The notes: generated from the letters alone by a model not told the origin. A DNA stretch of 12,983 bases from Xanthobacteraceae bacterium (GCA_030043175.1 JASHYD010001114.1:1-12983); one strand, 5' to 3'. Numbered from the stretch's first letter, positions 1-7,208 are shown. A program made the numbers and translations.

Positions 1-1015
1 CCGCGAGCCTCGGGTTGAGGGCGATTGCGGCATCGAAATCCGCAATCGCGCCGTCGAGTTCGCCGCGCCGCAGGCGCGCCAAGCCGCGGCTCGTCAGCGC
101 GAAGGTGTTTCTCGGATTGAGCTCTATCGCGTTGCCGTAATCCGCCAGCGCATGGTCGAACTCGCCCTTGTCGCGCCACGCGTTGGCGCGGTTGACGATG
201 GCGGCGGCGAAACGCGGATTGAGCCGGATCGCGTCGCCGAAATCCGCGATCGCGAGATCGAGGTCGCCGTTCTTGCGCCGTGCCATGCCGCGATTGTTGA
301 AAGCGAGCGCATAGTCGGGATCGAGCCGGATCGCTTGCGAATAGTAGACGAGGGCGTTCTCGACATCGCCTTTGATCAGATAAGCAGCGCCGCGATTGTT
401 AAACGCGACTGCGTTGGCCGGATCGGCCTCAATTGCCGCATCGTAATCGGCCGCAGCGCGGTCGAGATCGCCCTTCTCGCGATACGCGTTGCCGCGGTTC
501 GTTAACGCAGTCGCGTATTTGGGGTCGAGCCTGAGCGCGTGATCGTAATCCTCAATGGCGCGATCGAGATCGCCGTTGTCGCGGTAAGCGGCGCCGCGAT
601 TGGTCATAATGACGGCGTTACGGGGATCGATCCGGAGCGCCTCGGTATAATCTACGATGGCGCGATCGTACTCGCCCTTGTCGCGCAGCGCGGCGCCGCG
701 ATTGTTGAACGCAAGCGCATAATCGGGATCGGACTTGATGGCCGAATCATAGTCAGAAATGGCGCGGTCGAGGTCCCCCCGCGCCCGGTAGGCAAGGCCC
801 CGATTCGTGAAGGCGACCGCGAGCTCCCTTGGCTGACGGCCGGCGGACCGGATCACCGCCGTGCAGCCGTCGGCCGCAATATCGGGCGGGTAGACGTTGC
901 CCTCGTTGATGCACAGCGTCCATTCGGAGGGCAACTCCTGCTGCGCCGCCGCCGTAGTTGCGGTCAGCAGGGAGCTAGCGATCGCCACCAAGATTGGGGT
1001 GAGGGTCTGGCCCAT
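1..1015 (-). CDS. Secreted tetratricopeptide-repeat (TPR) protein, C-terminus outside window
   Basis: The reading frame is open from an ATG at 1015 to the window edge (338 codons, no stop seen), so the protein is partial at its C-terminus. Residues 1-25 look like a Sec signal peptide (MGQTLTPILVAIASSLLTAT, then an Ala-rich end before QQE). A short region with two cysteines (C35, C51, around YPPDIAADGCTAVI) follows. From residue 66 there are eight complete 34-residue TPR units (66-99 through 304-337) with the NRG-A-R-KGD-DRAI-DY--AI-LDP pattern, and a ninth begins at the edge. The start is supported by GAGG nine bases upstream. TPR arrays are protein-protein interaction scaffolds; the signal peptide suggests a periplasmic location. 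The partner and role cannot be read from the sequence. Being a secreted TPR protein is well supported; function is unknown. Confidence 0.9.
   Translation of the reverse strand, partial: MGQTLTPILVAIASSLLTATTAAAQQELPSEWTLCINEGNVYPPDIAADGCTAVIRSAGRQPRELAVAFTNRGLAYRARGDLDRAISDYDSAIKSDPDYALAFNNRGAALRDKGEYDRAIVDYTEALRIDPRNAVIMTNRGAAYRDNGDLDRAIEDYDHALRLDPKYATALTNRGNAYREKGDLDRAAADYDAAIEADPANAVAFNNRGAAYLIKGDVENALVYYSQAIRLDPDYALAFNNRGMARRKNGDLDLAIADFGDAIRLNPRFAAAIVNRANAWRDKGEFDHALADYGNAIELNPRNTFALTSRGLARLRRGELDGAIADFDAAIALNPRLA
5..820 (-). repeat. Eight tandem degenerate 102-bp coding repeats (TPR units)
   Basis: Each 34-residue TPR unit of the neighbouring gene corresponds to a 102-bp DNA unit. Units share stretches such as AA(C/T)CGCGGC...GCG and GGCGA(T/G)CTCGA-CGCGC. 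They align without gaps at a fixed 102-bp period, so all indels are multiples of the unit. The antisense strand also reads open through much of this region because of the periodicity. Confidence 0.85.
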
Positions 1016-1632
1016 GTGAATTTGCCTCGTGGGTGCATATCACGGCAATATACCACGGTTCGCTGGCGCCCACTCTAGCATTCCGTAGCCGGATTGATCG
1101 AAAGTGAAACCCGGGATCGCTCCATCGAGGTGGCACGGCGGGGTCGATATACCTGGGGCGGGTCAGCAAAATCAAGAGATTAAGCCCGTTAGTGCCAGGC
1201 GTATGGCTAATTTTAAGCATAGATGCTCTCGGCTGCGCAGATGACCAAGCACAGGCCGCGCACGCATTGCGTCCCGGAGCTGTCGCAAGAGGATCGTGCC
1301 GCATTGGCCCGCGGCCGTGCGCCCCCCTGCGGTGATCACGCAACTTGTCGCAGCATGCCGGCTCCGGTGCCGTGGTGCGTCGATTCTGGGCCATCTACTC
1401 GGTTCACGGCGGTTGCGAAGGCCGTTGCATCGTTGGCAAATTGACCCATTGATGTAAGAAACCGGAGATAAAGCCAAAAGATTGCCGCCGGTGGGAATGA
1501 CCAGTGACAAGCTCTGCAGGCGCTCCCTGGTGATCGGCAACGAAGCCATTTTATATCGCGGCGGGCGTTCGAATACTTTAGAACCTAGACGGCTTTGGAC
1601 GCCCTCGACGACCGCTGGCAAGCGCCGCGACC
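1016..1632. other. Intergenic stretch of 617 bp with no convincing gene
   Basis: This lies between the TPR gene start and the stop of the Mcl2-like gene. Open frames here (for example 1223-1444 + and 1172-1621 -) give Arg/Pro/Ser-rich translations without a recognisable domain or a good ribosome site. The end next to the TPR gene should hold its promoter: a TATATT box lies on the minus strand about 35 bases before its ATG, but no convincing -35 is visible. Locally A/T-richer patches occur near 1165-1225, 1435-1490 and 1545-1585. No tRNA, terminator with a T-run, or transposase remnant was recognised. Confidence 0.5.
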
Positions 1633-2511
1633 CTATGCGCGTGCCGAAACGGCATCCGCGATGGCGACCGTGCGTCGCGCGATATCCGCATGCAGGCGCT
1701 CGACCATACGGCCGTCGAGCTGGACCACACCCTTGGCTTGATTTTCAGGGAGTTCGAAGGCCGCAATAATCTTGCGGGCCTGAGTAATGTCAGCCTCGCT
1801 CGGCGAGAAGGCCGCATTGCAGGGCGCAACCTGATTGGGATGGATCAGCGTCTTGCCATCGAAGCCCATATCGCGCCCCTGGGCGCACTCGCGACGAAAG
1901 CCTTCGTGGTCGGCGATATCGTTGTAGACGCCGTCCAGGATATCGATGCCGTAGGCGTGAGCCGCCAGCACGCCAGTTACGAGCCAGGGCACCATCGCGG
2001 TACGACCGGGCAGCAGCCTGGCGCGGGTCTCCTTGGCAAGATCGTTCGTGCCCATGACGAATCCGGCCAGTCGGATTTCTGCGTCGCCCACGGTGGCAGC
2101 GATTTCGGCCGCATGGATGATAGCGAGCGGGGTTTCAATCATTGCCCAGAGTTTAATCTTGTGGTCGGCCGCCAGATCGATCAGCCGCCCCGCGACGATC
2201 TTAAGATGGGCAGGTTTTGATACCTTTGGAACCAGGATGCCATCCGGCTTGACCTCGGCGGCGGCGGTCAGATCATCGAGCCACCAAGCCGTATCGAGAC
2301 CGTTGATGCGCACGATCACTTCGCGGCTGCCGAAGCCGCCGGCCGCAACCGCCGACATGACCTGTCGGCGCGCCGTTTCTTTTGCATCCGGCGCGACCGC
2401 GTCCTCGAGATCGAGGATCACGGCATCGCACGGCAGGGTCGTGGCCTTTTCCAGGGCTCTCGCATTGGCACCCGGCATATAGAGTGCGCTGCGGCGTGGA
2501 CGAATGGTCAT
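1633..2511 (-). CDS. mcl2: CitE/HpcH family lyase-like enzyme, probable (3S)-malyl-CoA thioesterase
   Basis: This 292-residue protein belongs to the HpcH/HpaI aldolase - CitE superfamily. Visible signatures are RSALYMPGANARALEKA near the N-terminus, LDLEDAVAPDAK (33-44; acidic residues near the CoA/Mg site), RINGLDT (68-74), ILVPKVSKP, AMIETPLAI (E126, probable Mg ligand), MGTNDLAKE (153-161; D157) and CAQGRDMGFDGKTLIHP (209-225). The length and the GTNDLAKE / GFDGKTLIHP motifs fit the Rhodobacter Mcl2 type, which hydrolyses (S)-malyl-CoA to malate and CoA in the ethylmalonyl-CoA pathway, better than Mcl1. A lyase acting on malyl-CoA, beta-methylmalyl-CoA or citramalyl-CoA is the alternative. 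The start is the ATG at 2511 because homologues begin close to this motif; an upstream in-frame start at 2610 would add 33 Arg/Pro-rich residues. The gene is divergent from the DUF429 gene and functionally linked to mch at 8824. Confidence 0.85.
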   Translation of the reverse strand: MTIRPRRSALYMPGANARALEKATTLPCDAVILDLEDAVAPDAKETARRQVMSAVAAGGFGSREVIVRINGLDTAWWLDDLTAAAEVKPDGILVPKVSKPAHLKIVAGRLIDLAADHKIKLWAMIETPLAIIHAAEIAATVGDAEIRLAGFVMGTNDLAKETRARLLPGRTAMVPWLVTGVLAAHAYGIDILDGVYNDIADHEGFRRECAQGRDMGFDGKTLIHPNQVAPCNAAFSPSEADITQARKIIAAFELPENQAKGVVQLDGRMVERLHADIARRTVAIADAVSARA

Positions 2512-2539
2512 GGTGGGATCCGTGTCATGATGTGGGAGC

Positions 2540-2553
2540 CGGGCGTTCGCCCG
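2540..2553. other. Perfect palindrome in the divergent mcl2 / DUF429 intergenic region
   Basis: CGGGCGTTCGCCCG is a perfect inverted repeat about 28 bases upstream of the mcl2-like start codon. It could be a 5' leader hairpin or a regulator site. No consensus for a known regulator was recognised. Confidence 0.3.
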
Positions 2554-2689
2554 TCGGAATTCTCTCTCGCCCAAGCGACCCGGCGAGGCGGGGCCCGCGG
2601 TGATCCACAATGCAAGGTATGCACCAGCTTTCGCCCCTCATGCTGCCCTGCTCCGCAGGCGGCGGAGGACAGCGATTCGGGACAGTGCC

Positions 2690-3421
2690 ATGACGCCGAG
2701 GTGGGTGGCAGGGGTGGACGGTTGCAAGGCCGGGTGGGTCGCGGCATTCGTCAGCCCGGACCATGAGAGCGCTCGGCTTCGCGTCATAGAGCATTTCACG
2801 GATATTTTCGCCGCGCCCGAAGAGCCCTGCATCGTCGCCGTGGATATCCCGGTCGGGCTGCCGGCCGTCATCGGACCGTACGGGCGCGGACCGGAACGCG
2901 CCGTGAGGCCGCTTTTAGGCGACCGGCAATCATCGGTTTTCACTGTACCGTCCCGCCCCGCAATTTATGCGCAGGACTACCGCGAAGCCTGCCGCGTGGC
3001 CCTGGAAACGTCCGACCCTCCCAAGAAAGTATCCAAGCAGCTCTTCATGATCGCTCCCAAGATCCGAGAGGTGGATCGGACGCTGCGCAACGCACCGTCG
3101 CTGGCCAGCCGCGTTTTCGAGGTTCATCCAGAGGTCGCATTCTGGCGGCTCAACGGCAACCGGGCGCTAGAAGAACCCAAAAAGGTCAAGGGGCATCCAT
3201 TTGCGCCCGGTCTCGCATTGCGACGCAGGCTGCTTGCCGAGCACGGGTTTTCCGAGGCCGCGACGGAGGCGGCGGCACCGTGGGGCGCAGCCATCGACGA
3301 TCTTCTCGACGCGCTCGCCTGTGCGGCGGTCGCGCGACGCGTCCTCGCGGGCACCGCCGTACCTTTTCCGGATCCGCCGTTGCGCGATGAATTCGGATTG
3401 CCGATGGCGATCTGGGCGTAA
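2690..3421 (+). CDS. DUF429 family protein (predicted RNase H-like fold)
   Basis: The 243-residue protein has the features of the DUF429 family (PF04250), predicted to adopt an RNase H-like fold. Seen in order: GVDGCKAGWVAAF (8-20) with the first acidic residue D10; IVAVDIPVGLP (48-58) with D52; SVFTVPSRPAIY (82-93); KQLFMIAPKIREVD (116-129); VFEVHPEVAFW (142-152); KKVKGHPFAPG; and a C-terminal acidic helix AIDDLLDALACAAVARR (201-217). The spaced acidic residues D10, D52, E144 and D203/D204 could form a nuclease-like metal site, but no activity has been shown here. The start is the ATG at 2690, just before the conserved GVDGCKAGW; an upstream in-frame start at 2600 would add a low-complexity Arg-rich leader. 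It is divergent from the mcl2-like gene and convergent with asd. The substrate is unknown. Confidence 0.85.
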   Translation: MTPRWVAGVDGCKAGWVAAFVSPDHESARLRVIEHFTDIFAAPEEPCIVAVDIPVGLPAVIGPYGRGPERAVRPLLGDRQSSVFTVPSRPAIYAQDYREACRVALETSDPPKKVSKQLFMIAPKIREVDRTLRNAPSLASRVFEVHPEVAFWRLNGNRALEEPKKVKGHPFAPGLALRRRLLAEHGFSEAATEAAAPWGAAIDDLLDALACAAVARRVLAGTAVPFPDPPLRDEFGLPMAIWA

Positions 3422-3423
3422 GG

Positions 3424-3448
3424 TTCCCTGCCCGCCTGCGCGAGGGAA
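3424..3448. terminator. Hairpin after the DUF429 gene, probable terminator or dispersed palindrome
   Basis: TTCCCT at 3424-3429 pairs with AGGGAA at 3443-3448 across a 13-base GC-rich loop, directly after the DUF429 stop codon. There is no T-run, so intrinsic termination is uncertain. Confidence 0.4.
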
Positions 3449-3471
3449 ATTGCCGAGCGCAGACAGGCCCG

Positions 3472-3492
3472 CTCTCCCGGCAAGCCGGAGAG
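3472..3492. terminator. Hairpin between convergent DUF429 and asd genes
   Basis: CTCTCCCGG (3472-3480), loop CAAG, CCGGAGAG (3485-3492) form a stem with one bulged C. It lies between two genes that end facing each other, so it may terminate both. It shares its loop and arm style with the palindrome at 4640-4663. Confidence 0.45.
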
Positions 3493-3542
3493 AAAGCAGA
3501 GCCGGTCATAAGCGATTGCCTCCTCGGCAGTCGGGGGGCGAT

Positions 3543-4577
3543 TTACGCTGCCTTCTGCTTGGCCTTGATCAGCTGGCGCTCGATCAGGCATTCGGCGATC
3601 TGAATGGCATTGAGGGCCGCGCCCTTGCGCAGATTGTCGGATACGCACCAAAGCACCAGCCCGTTGTCGACGGTCGGATCTTCACGAATACGACTGATAT
3701 AGGTGGCATTTTCGCCAACACATTCGTGCGGCGTGACGTAGCCGCCGGGCTCGTGCCTGTCGATAACGAGGCAACCCGGGGCGTTGCTGAGGATCGTGCG
3801 CGCTTCGTCGGCCGAGATCGGCCCCTCGAACTCGATGTTGACGGCCTCCGAGTGACCGATGAACACCGGCACCCTGACGCAGGTGGCAACGAGCTTAATT
3901 TTCGGGTCGAGGATTTTCTTTGTCTCCACCACCATCTTCCATTCTTCCTTGGTGAAGCCGTCCTCCATGAAGGCGTCGATTTGGGGGATCAGATTGAAGG
4001 CGATGCGCTTGGGAAATTTCGTATTTTCAATCTCGCTGGCGGTAAACACCGCCCTCGTCTGGCCGAACAGCTCGTCCATCGCGTCCTTGCCGGCACCGGA
4101 AACCGACTGGTAGGTGGCGACCACCACCCGGGTGATTTTCGCATGGTCGTGGAGCGGCTTGAGGGCAACCACAAGCTGAGCTGTCGAGCAGTTCGGATTG
4201 GCGATAATGCGCTTCTTCTGAAACTCCGCGAGGGCACCGGCGTTTACCTCGGGAACGATCAACGGCACATCGGGGTCCATCCGCCAGCACGACGAATTAT
4301 CGATCACGACCGTGCCGTGTGCAGCAATGCGCGGCGACCACTCCTTTGACACTGCCGACCCGGCAGACATCAGACAAATATCCACCTCGGAAAAATCGCA
4401 ATGATCCAGAGCTTTAACCTTGAGGGTCCGGTCCCCGTAGGAGACCTCTACGCCGACGCTTTTGCGCGACGCCAGGGGAACCACTTCGTCGGCCGGGAAA
4501 GCGCGCTCCGCCAGTATGCTGAGCATTTCGCGGCCCACATTGCCGGTGGCACCGACGACAGCGACCTTGAAATCCAT
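3543..4577 (-). CDS. asd: Aspartate-semialdehyde dehydrogenase
   Basis: The 344-residue enzyme reduces 4-aspartyl phosphate to L-aspartate 4-semialdehyde with NADPH in the cytoplasm. This is the branch point to lysine/diaminopimelate, threonine, methionine and isoleucine. It opens with the Rossmann motif VAVVGATGNVGREML (5-19). NPNCSTAQ (128-134) carries the catalytic cysteine C130, TYQSVSGAG supplies Q157, and RVPVFIGHSEAV (235-246) supplies the substrate-binding arginine and catalytic H242. Length and motif order are normal for the family and look intact. The start at 4577 is set by GGAG seven bases upstream; the longer in-frame extension to 4739 is Arg-rich and lacks family similarity. It is a single gene on the minus strand, with hairpins on both sides that suggest a monocistronic unit. 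Confidence 0.96.
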   Translation of the reverse strand: MDFKVAVVGATGNVGREMLSILAERAFPADEVVPLASRKSVGVEVSYGDRTLKVKALDHCDFSEVDICLMSAGSAVSKEWSPRIAAHGTVVIDNSSCWRMDPDVPLIVPEVNAGALAEFQKKRIIANPNCSTAQLVVALKPLHDHAKITRVVVATYQSVSGAGKDAMDELFGQTRAVFTASEIENTKFPKRIAFNLIPQIDAFMEDGFTKEEWKMVVETKKILDPKIKLVATCVRVPVFIGHSEAVNIEFEGPISADEARTILSNAPGCLVIDRHEPGGYVTPHECVGENATYISRIREDPTVDNGLVLWCVSDNLRKGAALNAIQIAECLIERQLIKAKQKAA

Positions 4578-4878
4578 ATCGGTTCTCCAACCCATGGTGA
4601 AGCCGGCATAGAAAACCCGCCCTATGCCGAACCGGTCCCTCCTCCCCCGCAAGCGGGAGAGGATAGGGGCCCCACCGCTTCTAGTCGGGAGCGCCCGACG
4701 ATTCAACGACAGCCGCGCGGATCGGCTCCGTGGGGGCACCCGCGGTCGCGCATACGTGAGTTGTCGAACTGCAAGAGTACGCCATGGCCGCCACCAAATA
4801 GTTGCATTTGCTCACTATCCTTTAAATAGACTTGCGGCTAATGTCGGCTGCATCGTTGGTGCGCTAGCGGGGGTTCCT
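4578..4878. other. Divergent intergenic region between asd and a small secreted-protein gene
   Basis: This 301-bp gap must hold the promoters of asd (-) and of the secreted-protein gene (+). It carries a GC-rich palindrome at 4640-4663. An A/T-rich patch (TTGCAT near 4802 and TTTAAATAGA near 4821) could be part of a plus-strand promoter, but the spacing is not consensus. An open frame crosses it in phase with the secreted-protein gene, but it is Arg-rich and has no recognised domain. Confidence 0.5.
4640..4663. repeat. GC-rich imperfect palindrome upstream of asd
   Basis: CCTCCCCCG (4641-4649), loop CAAG, CGGGAGAGG (4654-4662) form a nine-pair stem with one C-A mismatch, extended by T4640-A4663. 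It resembles the 3472-3492 hairpin. Short palindromes of this kind are dispersed in intergenic DNA of many Rhizobiales genomes, which is general knowledge and was not tested here. Confidence 0.5.
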
Positions 4879-5253
4879 ATGCAAGCAAGCAAATTTTCGG
4901 CCCTCACGGCGGCGGTCATTGCCACTGCCGCGGTGGTGTTTGCGACAGAGCCGTCTTGGAGCCAGACCGCGCCGCAAGTGCGTCCCGCGCCGCAGGTGCG
5001 CCCCGCGCCTCGTGTGGTGGCTGCGGCGCGTCCGCCTGCGACGGTTACGGTACGCAAGCGGTCCTTTCTCGATCCGGGTACCGAGACCAAGGCCCGCCGC
5101 GAGCACGACCTGGATTATACCCATCCGGATGTCGAATATGGGTTCGCCCCAATGAGGAATTCCACGCTGTTCACGAACAGCGCCTCTCTGCCATTCATTC
5201 ACGATCGCATGCCGTTCCCGACGTGTCTCGATTTGCCGGGGTTCTGCCAGTAG
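4879..5253 (+). CDS. Small secreted proline/arginine-rich protein of unknown function
   Basis: A 124-residue protein begins with a probable Sec signal peptide: MQASK, a hydrophobic Ala/Val core (8-22), then a cleavage region near SWSQ (26-29). A Pro/Arg segment with a short tandem repeat (APQVRP twice, then APRV; 31-46) follows. The C-terminal half is not low complexity: SFLDPGTETKARREHDLDYTH (62-82) and a tail ending MPFPTCLDLPGFCQ with two cysteines (C116, C123) that could form a disulfide. The start at ATG 4879 is chosen because the signal peptide starts there; GGGGG lies about eight bases upstream. It sits between divergent asd and convergent leuB. I do not recognise a family; the export prediction is good and function is unknown. 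Confidence 0.75.
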   Translation: MQASKFSALTAAVIATAAVVFATEPSWSQTAPQVRPAPQVRPAPRVVAAARPPATVTVRKRSFLDPGTETKARREHDLDYTHPDVEYGFAPMRNSTLFTNSASLPFIHDRMPFPTCLDLPGFCQ

Positions 5254-5270
5254 GTTCCGCTTGGCGTGCG

Positions 5271-5297
5271 GGGCAAGGCGCCTTCTGCGCCGTGCCC
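5271..5297. terminator. Strong hairpin between convergent secreted-protein gene and leuB
   Basis: GGGCAAGGCGC (5271-5281), loop CTTCT, GCGCCGTGCCC (5287-5297) make an 11-position stem with one mismatch. It begins 18 bases after the stop of the secreted-protein gene and lies beyond the leuB stop, so it could act on both transcripts. It lacks a following T-run. Confidence 0.5.
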
Positions 5298-5381
5298 GCC
5301 GCAACTTGGCGACCATCCCGACCGCGCGAGTTTAGATATCCCCTCCAGTAACGGCCCGCTGATGGGATGAATCGCGGCAAA

Positions 5382-6503
5382 TCATGCTCTATCGGCCGCC
5401 AATCGATCTAACTCGCGCAGGACTGCGGTTCCCATTTCGGCGGTGCCGACCACCGTCATGCCTTCAGATTTGATGTCGTCGGTCCGCAAACCCGCAGCCA
5501 GCGCGGCCGCGATCGCCTGATCGAGGAGATCGGCCTCGCGCCCCATTGCGAACGAATAGCGCAACGCCATGGCAAACGACGCCAGCATGGCGATCGGATT
5601 GGCGATGCCCTTGCCGGCGATATCGGGGGCCGAGCCGTGGACCGGCTCGTACAGGGCCCTGCGTTTGCGGGTCCTGGCGTCGGTCTCGCCGAGCGAGGCC
5701 GATGGCAGCATGCCGAGCGAGCCGGTGAGCATTGCGGCGACATCCGATAGCACGTCGCCGAACAGATTGTCGGTGACGATGACGTCGAATTGCTTCGGCC
5801 AGCGGACGAGCTGCATGGCGCCGGCGTCCGCCAGCTGATGTTCGAGCTTTACATCCTTGAACTCGCGCGCGTGCACCTGATTGACGACCTCGTGCCACAA
5901 CACGCCCGTTTTCATCACGTTGCGCTTTTCCATGGAGGTGAGCTTGTTGCGTCGCGTGCGCGCGAGCTCGAAGCCGACCCGGGCGATCCGTTCGATCTCG
6001 TAGGTGTCATAGATCTGTGTGTCGATGGCCCGCTTCTGGCCGTTGCCAAGATCCGTTATGGTCTTGGGCTCGCCGAAATAGAGGCCGCCGGTCAGCTCGC
6101 GGACGATGACGAGGTCGAGGCCGTCAACCACCTCGTGCTTCAGGCTCGAGGAAGAGGCCAAGGCCGGGTAGCAGATTGCCGGACGGAGGTTGGCGAACAG
6201 ACCGAGCTCCTTGCGCAGCCTCAACAATCCGGCCTCGGGCCGCGCGTCGTACGGCACCGCATCCCACCTGGGGCCGCCGACCGCCCCGAACATCACTGCG
6301 TCGGCGTTGAGCGCCTGCGCCATGGTGGTTTCGGTTATCGCAACCTTGTGGACGTCGTAGGCGGCACCGCCCACGAGGGCCTCCTCGGTCTCGAACTGCC
6401 CGAGCCCGCGGGCATTCATCCAGGCGATCAGCTTCTTCATCTCGGCCACGACCTCGGGGCCGATACCGTCGCCGGAAAGCAGGAGGAGCTTGTGGGTGGG
6501 CAC
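5382..6503 (-). CDS. leuB: 3-isopropylmalate dehydrogenase
   Basis: LeuB oxidises and decarboxylates (2R,3S)-3-isopropylmalate to 2-oxoisocaproate with NAD+, the third step of leucine synthesis, in the cytoplasm. From the start chosen here it has 373 residues. Motifs are [10 protein letters not shown] (9-18), the substrate arginines in [16 protein letters not shown] (93-108) and [13 protein letters not shown] (135-147), SMEKRNV with catalytic K193, [17 protein letters not shown] (243-259) with metal-binding aspartates, and the NAD-binding loop [15 protein letters not shown] (289-303). The GTG at 6503 is preferred because GAGG lies eight bases upstream and homologues start at -THKLLLL. An ATG at 6524 would add seven residues but has no ribosome site. 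All key residues are present. Downstream it faces the secreted-protein gene. leuC and leuD are not in the window. Confidence 0.95.
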   Translation of the reverse strand: MPTHKLLLLSGDGIGPEVVAEMKKLIAWMNARGLGQFETEEALVGGAAYDVHKVAITETTMAQALNADAVMFGAVGGPRWDAVPYDARPEAGLLRLRKELGLFANLRPAICYPALASSSSLKHEVVDGLDLVIVRELTGGLYFGEPKTITDLGNGQKRAIDTQIYDTYEIERIARVGFELARTRRNKLTSMEKRNVMKTGVLWHEVVNQVHAREFKDVKLEHQLADAGAMQLVRWPKQFDVIVTDNLFGDVLSDVAAMLTGSLGMLPSASLGETDARTRKRRALYEPVHGSAPDIAGKGIANPIAMLASFAMALRYSFAMGREADLLDQAIAAALAAGLRTDDIKSEGMTVVGTAEMGTAVLRELDRLAADRA

Positions 6504-6571
6504 GGCGGAAACCTCGCGTGGCATGGGTCGGGCGATTGATGGTGGCGCGAATTGCTAAATGTCAGCCGCGC

Positions 6572-6599
6572 GCTTGGCAAGGCGGCAAGGCCGCCAAGC
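6572..6599 (-). terminator. Hairpin just after the GNAT gene
   Basis: GGCGGC (6581-6586), loop AAG, GCCGCC (6590-6595) form a perfect six-pair stem, extended by GCTT (6572-6575) with AAGC (6596-6599) across a bulge. On the minus strand it begins about seven bases after the GNAT stop codon, a good place for a terminator separating that gene from leuB. No T-run follows. Confidence 0.5.
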
Positions 6600-6606
6600 C
6601 GTCTCG

Positions 6607-7095
6607 TCATGCGTCCTCGGCTCGGCGCACGACACTCGGCAAAAGCATCTTGCGGTACTGGACGAAGCCGGATCGCTCGGCGATACGGTCGTAGAGGTGC
6701 ATCGCCGTCGCGTTCGTTTCATGGGTCAGCCAGTAGACCCGTGAGCAGCCCTCACGTGAAGCCTCCGCATAGACGTGCTCGATTAATTTGCGACCGATGC
6801 CCGAGCCGCGAAGCGCCGGCGACACGAAAAGATCCTGAAGATAACAATAGTCACCGGTGGTCCAGCAGGAACGGTGCCGGATGTGATGAACGAGGCCGAC
6901 GGCGGTCGCCCCATTCCATGCGAGCGCGCCGGCAACCGGCTCGGCAGAATCGAGCAGCCGCGCCCAGGTCGAAGCGGAAACCTCCGGCGCGATATCGACT
7001 TCGTAGAAGGCCTGGTAACCGCGCCACAGGGGAAGCCAGGCCGAGTGGTCCTCTGGCCGCAGCCTACGGATGCGGGTTTCGGGATTGTCCGGCAT
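6607..7095 (-). CDS. GNAT family N-acetyltransferase
   Basis: A 162-residue protein with the GNAT fold. The N-terminal beta strand TRIRRLRPEDHSAWLPLWRG (7-26) is typical. The central strand YCYLQDLFVSPALRGSGIGR (83-102) contains the acetyl-CoA pyrophosphate-binding R-G-x-G-x-G/A motif (LRGSGIGR). The C-terminal part VYWLTHETNATAMHLYDR (120-137) supplies Y135 at the position of the usual general acid tyrosine. It transfers an acetyl group from acetyl-CoA to an amine; the acceptor (small molecule or protein N-terminus) is unknown. The start at ATG 7095 has GGGGAG about eleven bases upstream; in-frame ATGs at 7116 and 7146 lack a site. The frame upstream of the start encodes a hydrophobic stretch. 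It follows the Mo-oxidoreductase gene by 113 bp, so co-transcription is possible. Confidence 0.88.
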   Translation of the reverse strand: MPDNPETRIRRLRPEDHSAWLPLWRGYQAFYEVDIAPEVSASTWARLLDSAEPVAGALAWNGATAVGLVHHIRHRSCWTTGDYCYLQDLFVSPALRGSGIGRKLIEHVYAEASREGCSRVYWLTHETNATAMHLYDRIAERSGFVQYRKMLLPSVVRRAEDA

Positions 7096-7208
7096 CGGCG
7101 CTCGTTCTCCCCGCATATGGGCGGTCATGTCAGCGATGCTGCTCATGAGGATCGCCAGGAAAATCGCCGTGATGATGCCGCCTAAAATGAAACAGGGCGG
7201 GAGGCGAT

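Noticed and set aside
5..820. Regular repeats as a possible CRISPR array
   Set aside because: The period is 102 bp with no alternating identical repeat and unique spacer; every unit translates to a 34-residue TPR.
152..1078. Two plus-strand open frames antisense to the TPR gene
   Set aside because: They result from the 102-bp periodicity and high GC of the real minus-strand gene. Their translations repeat the same Val/Ile/Arg pattern and contain no domain.
1172..1621. Minus-strand frame in the large gap (149 codons)
   Set aside because: It has no ribosome site, no domain and a composition typical of random GC-rich DNA.
2647..2659. CCTGC-TCC-GCAGG stem just before the DUF429 gene
   Set aside because: A five-pair stem is expected by chance in GC-rich DNA, and nothing ties it to a regulator.
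3201..4349. Long plus-strand frame opposite asd (382 codons)
   Set aside because: It overlaps DUF429 and runs antisense to asd, whose motifs and catalytic residues are complete. The translation shows no family features.
5790..6539. Plus-strand frame opposite leuB (249 codons)
   Set aside because: It is antisense to a complete leuB with all catalytic residues; the translation has no recognised motif.
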